The translations under genes were made by a program, and so were the position numbers. 64,000 bases of DNA from Odiellus spinosus (lineage: Eukaryota > Arthropoda > Arachnida > Opiliones > Phalangiidae), in contig OY987234.1 in assembly GCA_963920705.1 (NCBI GenBank), positions 4,061,351 to 4,125,350 on the forward strand, given 5' to 3'. The notes beneath the pieces were generated by a model. That model searched no databases. It was given only the letters and a program-made list of their open reading frames with translations, and was not told where the DNA came from. The stretch's first letter is position 1. Each line of letters starts with the position of its first letter. This document shows positions 52,036 through 63,800 of the stretch, piece by piece.

Positions 52036-52482
52036 TTAATAAATTAAATTTTTGTTCATCAATATAAAACCCCATTATAAAGCTCGGCTAGGTTTATGTT
52101 TTAACCTTTTCGTAACCCATTCAGCCAGCTTTCTCTATTACTTCATATACCTTATCAATCTTTCATTATTGAAATCTTTGTTTAGCCAAGAGAAGCAAAT
52201 ATCAAATGATATTAACTATCTCTATTAACTCGAATTCAATGGATATTCCTTACCATTCTACTGTTTACCATTTTGAAGCAATTAATAAAGCTCGGCTAAG
52301 CTTATGATTTCACCCTTTTGTAACCAATTCAGGCACCTTACTTTCTATTACTTCATGTACTTTATCCATATTTCATTATTTAAATATGTGTTTAACTAGA
52401 GATATTCTCGTACCCGAAAGAAGTCTTATCGTCAAAGTACCTTTGTCTGTATTAATTCGAATTCAGTGGACGGTGGGAAGGT
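52036..52482 (-). repeat. Composite repeat, right of the Kolobok-like element
   Basis: It starts with TTAA and continues AAATTAAATTTTTGTT as at 44892. Two family F units follow (52070-52180 and 52285-52370). After GTGGACGGTGGGAAG it joins structured element copy 2. Confidence 0.7.
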
Positions 52483-53424
52483 GTAAACGCACCTTTATTT
52501 AGATTCTTCAATCCACCACAAGTTTGCAGCAAGACTAAGCCTATACTGCCCGTTATACCTTTGGTTTTTGGACTAAATGATATCTGGAAAACAACTAAGC
52601 ACGTGCTGCCAACTCAAGTTGGTATTAAACGGTCACATGACTTTAAATTTTTGGACAATTTCTTAAATATCTTCTAAACTATCTCGAATTTTAAATTGAT
52701 TTTTCAGCTTCGTTATTAATTAGATTCAGTTAAACAATATTATTATTTTAAATTAAAATTTAAATGCATTATACACTTCAATTCACTAAAATACATGGCG
52801 GCATAAGGCCAAAATAGTTAGGGCATGGAAAAGGGGTATATATAGCTTTCGCGAACCTTTATTCATCGAGCGAGTAGCCGAGAAGAGTTGGGGAAAACCC
52901 CCCTTCTCAACGTCTAGACGTTCATCGTAACCCTAGGCATTCGGTAACTGCACCACAAAGACCCGAAGAGAGAGGAGATAAGTGGAGTGGAAGGTTGATG
53001 TGGACTATATTAGTGAGGGACGTCTCGCTAATATGGCCCGCTGAGATCAGACACTAGAGGTTGGACCTTGGTGTGGGGATGGTCGGAGGTGATTATAATC
53101 GCCTTCAACTGTCCAGCATCGAGGTTTGACCGTAAAGTGGATGGTGAAAGGCCATAATATGCAATTGGAGACGTCCTATTGCATGTAACTGCACGACACC
53201 TGAAACTCAATGTGGCAGCCACGCTCAAAGGAGGTAATTCCCGTTAAACGGAATTGAACGATAAGCTGGCATGATTACGTCTCTAGACTTTTCGCTCCAT
53301 GAGCTAGGTCACGTGATTTCCGTTTACACAGGATATCCGCTTACACAGGAAGTGACACACACACAGACACACAGACATGACCAGTGTAAAACCTCCCCCT
53401 GAACTAAAGTTCAGTCGGGGAGGT
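52483..53424 (+). repeat. Structured dispersed element, copy 2
   Basis: It has the same layout as 4980-5950: GTGTAAACGCACCTTTAT unit, AT-rich block, TATATATA near 52840, TCGAGCGAGTA, first hairpin 52880-52908, conserved middle, and terminal hairpin 53391-53424. The middle is about 85 percent identical by eye to copy 1 from 5490 on (for example GTTTGACCGTAAAGTGGATG). It differs in the first hairpin, where the changes keep pairing. Confidence 0.65.
53391..53424 (+). other. Terminal hairpin of structured element copy 2
   Basis: Identical in sequence to 5915-5948: eight outer and seven inner base pairs with a two-base loop. Confidence 0.85.
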
Positions 53425-53555
53425 AAAAAGTGTAACATCCTGATTTCTTAGACTGTGCCTTTCTTATTTATTTTAACCGTTAATTTTTAATTTCTGTACC
53501 TTTACGGGTACAAATGCACCTTTTTAGAATTGTGAAGCAAACCTACGTTTTTGTT

Positions 53556-53930
53556 TAAACAATATATGTGTTGGTTTAAAAGAGATAAGACGGTGTCTAG
53601 CATCTACTATTTGTTATATTGCAAGACGGAAAATTTATGTTTGGGCTTTATAATTTTTAATCAACATTTTAAAATGACGCCAGCAGACTACCTAAACTTG
53701 GGTATTTCACAATAGCCCCAAGGATATGTAGGGATGAGATTTAAAAAATGTCTTAGTAAAATGGACTCGGAGACAGACATTAAATTGATTATTTTATAAT
53801 AAAATGACTAGCATTCTACGTTTTATATTATAGCAAAGACTGAATTTTTAGGTGTGAGCTGAATAATATTTTTTTATCAAAATTTTTTATAATTGCTGCG
53901 CCGCAGGGCACATTAACTTGGATATTTGAA
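53556..53930 (+). repeat. Dispersed repeat related to 7930-8170, partly tandem
   Basis: The first unit (53556-53810) matches 7930-8170 in block order. A second, shorter unit (53811-53930) repeats GACTAGCATTCTACG and GCCGCAGGGCAC. Confidence 0.55.
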
Positions 53931-54000
53931 ATATTTTTAAAATTTTCAAAACCGAATGTGGTACATTTTTGTAAATAAGACTGTCTAAATGAAAGATTTT

Positions 54001-54586
54001 GGAACGGACTACTCCAAGAAGGCGCTACAGAATTTACTAATGATTTGCTTAATCGGCTTAATGCTGAAAGCGTTGGTTTCTAAAACTGTCTTTCTCACGA
54101 GATTGAAGAACCAGAGGTGTCCGAAATGCGCATGAGCCATCTCGAAAGACAGACGACTACAATACAAGTAAAAAATACCTCGTATTTGGTTATCATATAC
54201 CAACCGACCAGATCTTTAAAATCCATGGAGTAGAATTATACGACCTGTTTGGTAAATGGCTGAGTTTTGAGTCACGTTACGTTCACTGTCAACATTATCC
54301 TATGGAATCTAGAAGCGTTTTGCACTCAGCGAATAAGTATCTACTGCTAAATTTTGCCATGTTCGAATACCTGCCGCCCACGATACCAAACCAACTGGGA
54401 AGCCAGGTCAAACTAAAGTATCCAATAAAAAGTTTCACCACTCAACGAATACGAATAGGAGAAATGTCATTTAAAACAGCCTGCCGTTATTCACGTTTGG
54501 GGTCGACGGCTTTCGGCCACTACTTTACAATCATCGAAAAAACAGTGCCAAGAATAAATGGATGGTTTGCGATGGTAAACAAATAG
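54001..54586 (+). pseudogene. Ubiquitin-specific-protease-like (C19) fragment
   Basis: The 54302-54586 frame ends with a pattern typical of the His box of USP proteases: YLLLNFAMFEYLPP, then SRLGSTAFGHYFTIIEK and NGWFAMVNK. Upstream, in another frame, LLQEGATEFTNDLLNRL resembles the QQDA-x-EF-x2-LL box. Stops and frame changes lie between, and the Cys box is not visible. USP domains occur both in host genes and in some transposons; nothing here decides which. It is not functional. Confidence 0.5.
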
Positions 54587-54599
54587 AATCCTGAAGAAA

Positions 54600-55126
54600 T
54601 TTTATTAAAAACCTTATATCTCCTCTTCAAAAAATTTAAAGATAATTCATTGAAAATCTGGTACAATCCCACAAATTAATAATGTTGAATAAAAGCTACT
54701 GTCTTATGTTGAGACCAAATTTAATTGCATGGACGTTGAGCCGAAACTAACTATGGAAGTTCATTATTCTTGATACCAGCTTCACATGATTGCGATAATG
54801 AAATGAAACTCATCAGGTTACTAAATCCCATTCCCGTCTATATGAAACTAAACATCACACAAATATCACATATGTAACATGGAAGTTGCATTGACATTGA
54901 GACCAGACTTTACGCAAGAATTAATTTCCATTGAAATCAAACTCAACATGAAAGCGAGACTGAGATGACGTTGAGACCCAACGCAACATGACACCTAGAT
55001 GATCTTGACGTAGAAAAAAAAGTCAACATGACAACTAAATGATGGTGATGTTAATGGAAACTAAACATGATACACAGATGATATTGACATTTAGAGGATA
55101 GTCAAATTGGCACCTGTCAAAACGGT
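54600..55126. other. Degenerate short tandem repeats, no gene
   Basis: From about 54780 to 55090 words such as AACATGACA and GATGATATTGACGT recur at irregular 30-45 base spacing. No coding sequence. Confidence 0.45.
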
Positions 55127-56335
55127 ATATTCCCATTCGACCGAAATCCAATTCAACCGAATCCCAATCAACCGAAAGAATTTTAAAATGTAGCCCAATT
55201 GGCAGTATTCCGTTTATTGGGATTTTAAAGGAAAATTTATTTTTTATATTTACAGTGCGCGTCATTCTGTTCTTTGGTACTTTTTCCTAAATGTAAAAGA
55301 TTTTTATCATCGTTATATTTATAGTGCGCCTCATTATATAGTTAATAAAAAACATGCTAGAGGATTTCGAACCGTCATAGCGTCGAGGAAGGGCATCGGA
55401 ATATCAATCGGACAACCCTGGATCGATTCCCCGTTGGGGAAATATAAGTTTACGAATTATAGTTTAAGAAGTTTTAAAGAATTGTTTATAATTCAAGATA
55501 GATTTAGGTAATTACATCAATTTTAGCGCGACCAGGGTTAAAAGTAGGGTTTGGATGGGGAAGAGCATCGGACTATCAATCGGAAAACTCTGTATCGATA
55601 CCCCGTTGGGGAAATGTAAGTTTGTGAATTATAGTTTAATACATTTTAAAGAATTGTTTATAATTCAGGATAGATGGAGGTAATTACATCAATTTAAGCG
55701 CGACCAGGGTTAAAACTTGGGTTTGGATGGATAAGTTATCACTCTAATGGAGATTTCGTGTTTTCACGTTTGAAATACAGTATTTTACTAGGAATAGTAA
55801 TTTTTTTAAGAACAGTAATTTTATGGGAAAATGCGTTTTGTATTTCAGCAAATAAACGGGACCAAGGGTGAAAAACGGGTTTTGGGTAGGGGAAAGGCTG
55901 TTTTTAGGTTAGGTTGGAGTGGGTTGGTTTGAGTTATGTTGGGTTGGGATGTGTTTAAGTTTTGATGGGTTGGGTTAGTTTAGGTTGAGTTAGGTTGGGT
56001 TAGGTTAGGTAGAATATGTTAGGTTGGGTTAAATGGATTAACTAGATCATTTTTAGCTGTAATACCATTTTCTTTGCTTGAGTAGTTAAAGTTAAAAGTG
56101 CAATTAATGCAATTTCCATTTTATTTTCAATATAAATAAATGCATATTAGAAATCTGTAGAAAGATATTAAGTAGGCATTGCTTATTAATTTTGAGATTT
56201 GATAGCATGCTTGCGGTGTTCGTAGTGGTTTCTGATTAGTAGCACTTTTGGGCGTCGTCCGGTCGAATGGGACACTTCAAAACCCCACATTTTCCAAAAC
56301 CGCCGTTTGTCGAATGGGATTTCGGTCGAATGGCT
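55127..56335. mobile_element. FB-like element with CATTCGACC-word termini
   Basis: The left end (55127-55220) has CCCATTCGACCGAAATCC and variants. The right end (56256-56335) has the inverse, closing GGATTTCGGTCGAATGG. Inside are two tRNA-like tandem units (55378-55735) and a TTGGGTTAGG-type run (55906-56035). I found no target duplication. It belongs to the same group as 569-1392 and 9219-13975. Confidence 0.55.
55378..55735 (+). repeat. Two tandem tRNA-like (SINE-like) units, 172-bp period
   Basis: Each has GGGCATCGGAATATCAATCG or a close variant (an anticodon-arm-like stem), a B-box-like GGATCGATTCC (first copy; degraded in the second), CCCCGTTGGGGAAAT and a shared AT-rich body ending GCGCGACCAGGGTTAAAA. 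Confidence 0.6.
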
Positions 56336-56515
56336 CTAAACCTTTAAAACAACTCCGTATCAGAAACGTGATGCGTTGCTTATTTATACCTAGCTTAAAC
56401 ATCTTCGCAGAAGGCATTTCTGAATTAAACTCGGAGAAACTAAATTGATTGAAGGTTAAGCAATAAAGCAGTGATGCTGAGAGTTGTGGCGTATTTTTTC
56501 ATAAAGCAAACACAA

Positions 56516-57383
56516 ATTATACAAAAACCTTGTTTTGTCTCGCCCTTCAAAAAATACATTTATACCCAAGAAATTCATCCCGTGAAGGGACAGAAATTAA
56601 TTGTTAGAGAAAGAACAATTAAATAATTTTAAAATTATAGTTAGTGGTTTTAGTCTACTACTCCAAAGATTTTATTACGATTAAATATTTTCCAAAAACC
56701 GGATAAAGACGACCTAAGAAAAAATTGTTCAAATACATTTATTGTTAAATTTCGAAATTTATTTAAGTAACATGGTAACATTATTAAAATATACATAAAT
56801 TTACATTAGTATTATATAAGTTATATAAGTAAAAACTTTACTAATTTGTTCCTTCTTCTACGATTATTTTACATTTACATGTCCGAGGTTACTGCTCTTG
56901 AATATATGTTTAAGTATATTGAAAAGGTTCACCTTGCCGAATAGAGTAAAAGAAAATTCTATTAAATTTCGCCATCTAATTTAGCGTTTCACGGCGGCAT
57001 GTACTTGAAAATTACTAAAATTGAAAAATCTTTAAAACATAACCTTGCTCGTGACTTTTGGTATATATGTATACATTAAAGGAACTCCATTCTTAGCTAG
57101 TTTCATTAGTGATACTGGAACAATTGAGAATTAACATCAAAAAGAGAACGGTTTCCTAGTCTTTATCCGGTTTTTGGAAAATATTTAATCATAATAAAAT
57201 CTTTGGAGTAGTAGACTAAATCTACGAACAATAATTTTAAAGGTATGAAATTGCTCTTTCACTAACAATAAATATCTGTCCTTTCACGGGTTTGAATTAT
57301 TTCTGTCCCTTCACGGGTTTGAATTTCTAGGATATAAATGGACTTTTTTGTAGTGCGAAGCAAAACAAGGATTTTGTATAATT
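56516..57383. mobile_element. MITE family D, copy 3
   Basis: ATTATACAAAAACCTTG and its inverse bound the element, with CCGTGAAGGGACAGA inside each arm. It holds about 340 bases (56725-57065) not present in copy 2. The right arm has a small duplication of TTTCTGTCCCTTCACGGG. Confidence 0.75.
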
Positions 57384-57388
57384 AATTT

Positions 57389-57505
57389 TGACGTCATTAA
57401 TATTGTGACGTCATTAATATTAATTGTGACGTCATTAATATTAATTGTGACGTCATTAATATTAATTGTGACGTCATTAATATTAATTGTGACGTCAATA
57501 ATTAA
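57389..57505. repeat. Tandem array of CRE-like TGACGTCA sites, six copies
   Basis: TGACGTCA starts at 57389, 57406, 57427, 57448, 57469 and 57490, mostly at 21-base spacing, with ATTAATATTAATTG between. The array directly follows MITE D copy 3. The palindrome equals the consensus bound by CREB/ATF proteins; function is not shown. Confidence 0.9.
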
Positions 57506-60439
57506 TATTAATAGAACCTGCAATTTATATTATTAAGAAACCTGACTTTCAGCATAGCGATATGTGTGAATCAAGAAAGACTCAATAAATATATTATTAA
57601 ATACTTTTATTAAAAAACCATATTGATATATATATCAACGTTGTAGATTTTTTTGATCAGGCGTTGAATAATAATTAATATTATAACGTTGGTTCGGATG
57701 TTAACAAAAAAGTTTTTTATGATTTTCATTATTAAACAATTTTTTCATTTCTTTACAAAAAGGAACCAAACAAATGTGCTGTGAGTAATTGTGGCAGAAA
57801 CGGAGGAGTTACTTAATTGAAGTAAGCAGATATTGAAACTGATTGCTGTTGAGTCTTTTCATATTTTCCCCTCTAACTTTGGAGATTATTATCGACTAGA
57901 GCGAAATTTCGGTTATTTATCTCCCATAGGGTTGCGGTTTCTTATTGACGCTCAAAGAAAGGTTTTAATATTTCATTAATGTTTACTCTCCAATTTCTGA
58001 CTATTTTGTTGAACAACGAGATCCACCTTATAAAGCATCAAATAACGCATCCGTTTCTAGTAGTGGTAATAATTAAACACGCTACGAAAATCATATATTA
58101 AAGGAAAACATTTTATCTCGATCCTCTCTATCTCCAGCTGCAAGACTAGAATTTGCACAGTAATACACTTTAGTTTTAAAACATTAAAATGATTAAACAA
58201 TATTAATAGTAGTAGATATAATCGTAATAATACAAAAGTCAGATGGGCTTTTTTTAAGTGAAAAACTCTTCTCCATACATACACGTTCTATTTACACATA
58301 ATGCTTCGCGAAATATTTATATTCAAGTTTTAAAAGTTTTGAAAGCCAGTTTTAGCGACCCAAAATAATTTTATTATCGTCGGAAGACGCTCTGTTCGTC
58401 GTAGTTATTGTAAATGGATATGACAAATTCATTTTTGCATTTTTATTAAAAGGTGACGCAAAGATAAATCCAATTAACTGAGATTTTCTGCTCCAAGGAT
58501 TAAGCAGAAAAAATGGAAGGTTTCATCCTGTTCTGATATTAGTACAGACGAACTCTTTTTCTATCCACAAAATGTCCAAACCAAAAATATTGCAAATCGA
58601 ATGCTCTGTGAAATTCTATGAGCGGTCTTTTTGCAAACGGATAAAAATCAGAAATGTATCGTGATTTTTGGGGCGCTTTTGTAAAAATTAATGTAATTGA
58701 GATTGGCGCACGCCGAAATTCCGGTGGTCATTAGAAATCACTCGAATATTCGGCCATTCTAGAAAAAACCGGGTAAATTCACAAATTGATTTTTGTTAGA
58801 AAAAGGGTTGTATATTTTTGATTGAAATTTGGTATAGACGCTTTTTATACCGAACTACAATTCAAGTGACTTGGACGAAATTTATTTAGCTTCGTGTCAC
58901 CCATTAAAAAATTTAAAATAGAGTCGTGGGTTTGGACAAGATAATCCGTGGATAATTTCTAATTATGAATTTAGTGAAATAATCAAAAATATCTTGTTTA
59001 AACCTCGACCTCTATTTTAATATACTGAGCTACCAAAAGTTTGTTAGGCAATTTTTTTTCCTATTATCGTAAGAAATCAACTCTTGAATGAATTAAATTC
59101 ACAGTATAAAAATAGCTCGATTATATACCACGATGTACAAAAATTCGATATAAATTGATAGAAAATTATTTCGTTATAGTTTGAATTATACAAATACCAG
59201 AAGGCACCAGTGGATAGTCATCGAGGGAAAGAAATTATAACTGGGTTTTTTTTTTTTTTTCATTAAGGTCGGAATTGATCTACATTTATGTAAATTTTCT
59301 AGATGTTATTAACACGTATTTCTAGTAAATATTAGTCAAAAACGAGATATCCGCGAGTGATATAATAGCAATGTTTGGGAAACTTTATATATATCAAGAG
59401 ATTAATTAAATTCCAAAGGCACGTTAATGCTAATATGGAGGAAGATTGCGTGAAAGATACCCGAGTTTAAGGTAGAAATTAAAAGAGCCTGATATAAAAT
59501 AAAATCTTCCAGCAATTTTTAATATAAAATTAAAATGAGGCTGTCACCATTTTTATCGAATGCCTATGGACTATATTTTTAGTTTTATCATAATATTAAA
59601 ACGAGATATTCAAAATTCTAAACCTATTGGTTAAAGCGTTCGACAGTCACACCTTAATTTAAATCTTTTGAATAAATTAGTATCACCGCATCGCTAATAT
59701 ATCACTTTTGGTTTTATCATGTAAATCTATAGAAAAACTTGGAAACAGTTATCAATTTGACTTTGTTCAAATATTTGGCAAATTTGCGTTACATATGTGG
59801 AAGTTTAAAAAAATTCGTTGGGTGTTTTAGCCTATAACTTTTCAATTATCTTTCAGGAAAAAAAGATCGTACACATAATATATCTTTACAATACACTTAT
59901 AATTTAGCTCACCAAAACATATATCCATTCTTCCACTAATCTTCACTAATTACGCCTTTAATTTTAATTCGTTTCTTCAATTTTTTACATAGGCAGATAA
60001 GTTTTGATATTTTCCGAAAAAGTTCAAGACACTTTACATATACTATAGGCCATAGGTTGTTATAATAAATACGCTTTGACTTAGACAATTTCCTTCGTAT
60101 TGAAGGGATTTGGGTCCACACGCGCAGTTGCCCAATTGCGCAGTTTTCCGTTAATTTATTTGTAGGCAAGTGCAAATGCGTTTATGGGAACTGCGCAATC
60201 GGTACAATTACCACTAAGGGGACCCGTGGCACGCAGGGGGCTTGATTTATATTAAGGGTATATTTTTTTCCTCAAGGGGAAAAACGTTTCGCGACTTTCA
60301 ATTGTCATTAAATAATTATATTGAGAGAGCTATTTTATTTTTATATCACAAGGTTTGGGGGAGGAAAAAACCAAAACAGTTCCGAATAGACTGGTCCCAT
60401 TTTCCATCGAAGTCTTCGTCCAAAATTACGTTGACTGGG
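57506..60439. other. No gene recognised; contains the 3' side of the phosphatase gene
   Basis: AT-rich and mostly free of the repeats seen to the left. The part next to 60440 should be 3' untranslated sequence of the phosphatase; AATAAA on the minus strand at 60334-60339 is one possible polyadenylation signal. Confidence 0.5.
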
Positions 60440-60813
60440 TTATAAGTCCTCCGGTGTTTGAAAGCAAGGAACAGCTCTCGTAATATCATCGCGTTCAACT
60501 GGCGAACTAACTTCGCTCGAATCGCCGGAAGACGTGGGAGATGATGGTTCGCTGTCCAGCGAAGACTGTTGTTGAATCGCACCGTCGTTCATCGGAGTTT
60601 TAAGGGGTTTAAGAGATTGTTCCAACTCCATCAATTGACCCATAAAGTTGAAATTGGGCGAAATAATGGGTCTTTTTCTTTTAACCATCCTGTAAGCGTC
60701 GCCTAAGGACGTTCGGGTGTGATGCATTAAGTACGCGATTGTAATCGTCGCTGAACGTGAAATGCCCGCTTGACAATGAACCAGAACTCGACCGCCAAGT
60801 CGTTTAGCTTCAT
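60440..60813 (-). CDS. Dual-specificity MAP-kinase phosphatase, last coding exon (puckered/DUSP10-like)
   Basis: The exon opens at 60813 after a polypyrimidine tract and AG (60814-60815), with two bases of a split codon. Its first codons read [11 protein letters not shown] and the catalytic loop [11 protein letters not shown] (H-C-x5-R-S/T), where Cys is the nucleophile. Then follow [19 protein letters not shown] and [18 protein letters not shown], the end of the phosphatase domain. A Ser/Pro-rich tail of about 70 residues ends at TAA 60440-60442. HCQAG and IISPN-FMGQL favour JNK/p38-type phosphatases (Drosophila puckered, DUSP10) over the ERK-type DUSP6. The upstream exons are not visible within the next 3.2 kb. 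This is the one clear host gene. Confidence 0.88.
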
Positions 60814-63800
60814 CTACCGAAAAAAAGAAAGAAAAAAAAATCGACGGTTAAAATAAAAGAAAAGTTGAAAAACCAGAATATTAAATGTTAATCATAGACT
60901 CAAGGTTGCTCGAAAGTGGCATTGTAGGCACGTGTATAGGCATCGTGCCTAACAGGAAAGTAATTTAAAACAAGATTGTGTGCCACAGTAGTTACGCAAG
61001 ATGACGACATATTTTCGCGTACTTAATTAAAACCCCAGCCGAAGTTAATTTGTTGAAAGATTTTTGAAATTAAAGGAAAGGTGAAGAGAAAATAAAGCGA
61101 TTTTTTTGTCGATTCTCTTTCGAATTATAAAACATCCGCGTTGTTAATCATTCGGAAAATATATCCCAATGATTTTAAAAATCAAAATAGATCCAGATTT
61201 CACTGCTCTTTCAAATTGACCCCAACCAACCAATCGCGTAACGTCTCGCCTTCAAGCGAACAAAACACAAATCTGGATATATTTTGATTTTTAAAATCAT
61301 TGGGAAATATTTCCCAAATGATTAATTACACGGATATGTCTTATAGTAGAAGAATCGATAAAAAACACTCGCTTTTCCTCTTCACCCTCCCTTTAAGTGG
61401 TTTTTACGTAAAGCTTTTCGAGTTAAATGTTTTTAGCTCTAATTCGACGTCAAGCTTAATTAATGCCGCGGGAGTTTTGTATCTAAAAATCTAGTTAGCC
61501 ACGCCGCAACGAATCAATACCTACACCATACCGTGGGGCTAGGGGGTAGACACTCGCGAACTGCCGTGGGGGGGGGAGTTGTAGATAAAAATCGGCCCTC
61601 TCTCAGGTACCAGGCTTTAATTATAATGTAGTACAATAAGTTTGTACATCGGAGCTCTGATCTTTTTAGGCCAGCTCTATTCTTTCATTGTGTGATCTTA
61701 ACACCAGAAATCACCGAGTAAATCATAATTTCCGTTTCTCGCCCTCGATAGAATTACTTCCAATCAAGCTTTGAGTTTCTATCAATCGATGGGATTTATT
61801 TTTGGTTATACACTACTTCTCAGGAAGGTAGATTTAACAAGGACGGGGGTGAAAGAGACTTAACGATTTTTCACGAAGCTTCTTTCTCTTGGGAGCGTGA
61901 AAAATCAGTCGTCAGGTGAACTCGTGAAGCGGGAAGGGAGAAAAGGAATAAAAGTAACCCACTCGGTTCATGATTCATCGACATTTTTTTCTCCGCGCTC
62001 TAAATGAGGTTATAATATTAACAAAAGTCTATAACTTTACTACGTAAAAGTAAACTATGCCCCGTAGCTTAATACTATCAGCGAAGATCCTGGTAAATGT
62101 ATCGGCAGATTCTGATTCGAGACACTCTAGTGGCAGCAATAGTAAATAGTGAACGGAGGAAGCGCCACTCTTTGGAGCAACTCCGGATTTGGGAGGGAAG
62201 ACAATATAGCCAAACGCGGCCCCCCTAAACTCCGTCCTTTTCCAGACTCAAAATATCAACAAAGAATCCTAACCACTCGAGCCAGACAGGAATGATGGCT
62301 TTTTTGGCTATTTATAAGTGAATGGTTATGACGTAAAACTGAATCTTTGCTGATATACCTTTCTATACCTCAAGAAAACGGTTATTTTCGGTTCTGGGAT
62401 ATGATTGTGCAGCTTAAAACTTTTGTATTGTTCATGAGCCATTTAAAAAATATATATATATTTTTATTTTTCAGTGGTAAATTACTCGCGTAATCAAGTG
62501 TACAAGTTTGCCAATAAGCCCTTAAAAAAAACGCAAATTATCTTCACAATCATTGAAGTTTTCGAAAATAATCAGTATTAAGGTGTATGTTATTTTCACT
62601 AGTGGTCATACAAATAGGGTAAAACTGTCTATAGAAACGCCGGCCTAGTTTGGGTAATATTAGGTAAATGCGACCCAGTTTTTGTGAATGGTTTCCCTTG
62701 CTCAGCAGCCATTAAGAGAAGCGTGAGCTGACAATTCAAGTTTGACGATGATACTTAGTTCGGGTAGCTATAGGGGGTTTGGAGGAGAGAATTCAAAAGT
62801 TGTTTAAGAGATGTCAAACTAGAAATTTGATATAAAATATTATTTCAAAAACAGCAGAGTAAATACATCGAAACGTTGAAATCGCCGATGACTCACTTCA
62901 TTTTAGGTTAGATTGAGAAAATAATTAGGCTTCTATGGCGAAATTGAAATAAGAAATATTGTATTTATAATAATAGGGGCGTTACTGGAATTTTTTACTA
63001 ATTACTTATAAACACTGACGCCCGGGCATTAATTTAGGAGATGATATTAAATATCAAAATATTTGGCGAATATAAAAATGATTGTATTTAAATGTTGGTT
63101 TATAAGAAAAAGCCTAGCTTTAGGAATTTTCGTTATTAGAAACCTTAATTATAAGAAACGATTTTAAAAATAAGAGTCTGGGGTTAAAATGGCGTCGATT
63201 TAGAGCCAAATATGTTTCGAAATGACTCATTTTCTCACGTGACACGGTGCCGTGATGAACAAGAAGGACAAATTCCATATTTCCATACTCATAAACCAAC
63301 TTCCAGGTTGTACGGCTATTGAGGTATCAAAAGTTAAATAAAAATCTGATATAGAATGATGAATAGATGACGCGGTCTGCGCCTCTCTCTCTCTGCTGTA
63401 AGTTGAAAATACAAATATAACTATACATGTATCACCCCCGTTGCTATGGGAAACACGTTGAGCCTAGTCGGGGCAAGATATAGCGCAAGGGGGAGTTTAC
63501 CGAAGAGATTGTCTCTCTCTCGTCATATCTTAGCCAATCATAATTTGAACTACGAAAGTGCTGCGCAAAGTTATTGCAATGGCGCGCTGCCCAGATGGAA
63601 GTTTGTCTATCCAAGATGAATAAATTCTGTATATATTCTATGGTGAAAATTGGTATTTGCTCAAAATTTTTATGTAAACAGTGGCGATTTTACATACGAA
63701 ACATTATTTACCATGGTTAAGAAATTGTATTTTTAGAAACGTAACTGTATTTATAAGAGAAAACTTCTACCATGTCGCTTTCTCTATAAAAATACATAAA

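Noticed and set aside
55378..55450. Functional tRNA gene
   Set aside because: The acceptor stem does not close, the second copy has a damaged B box, and the unit repeats in tandem with an AT-rich body.
57311..57523. Protein with ININDVT repeats
   Set aside because: It is a translation of the 21-bp CRE-like array.
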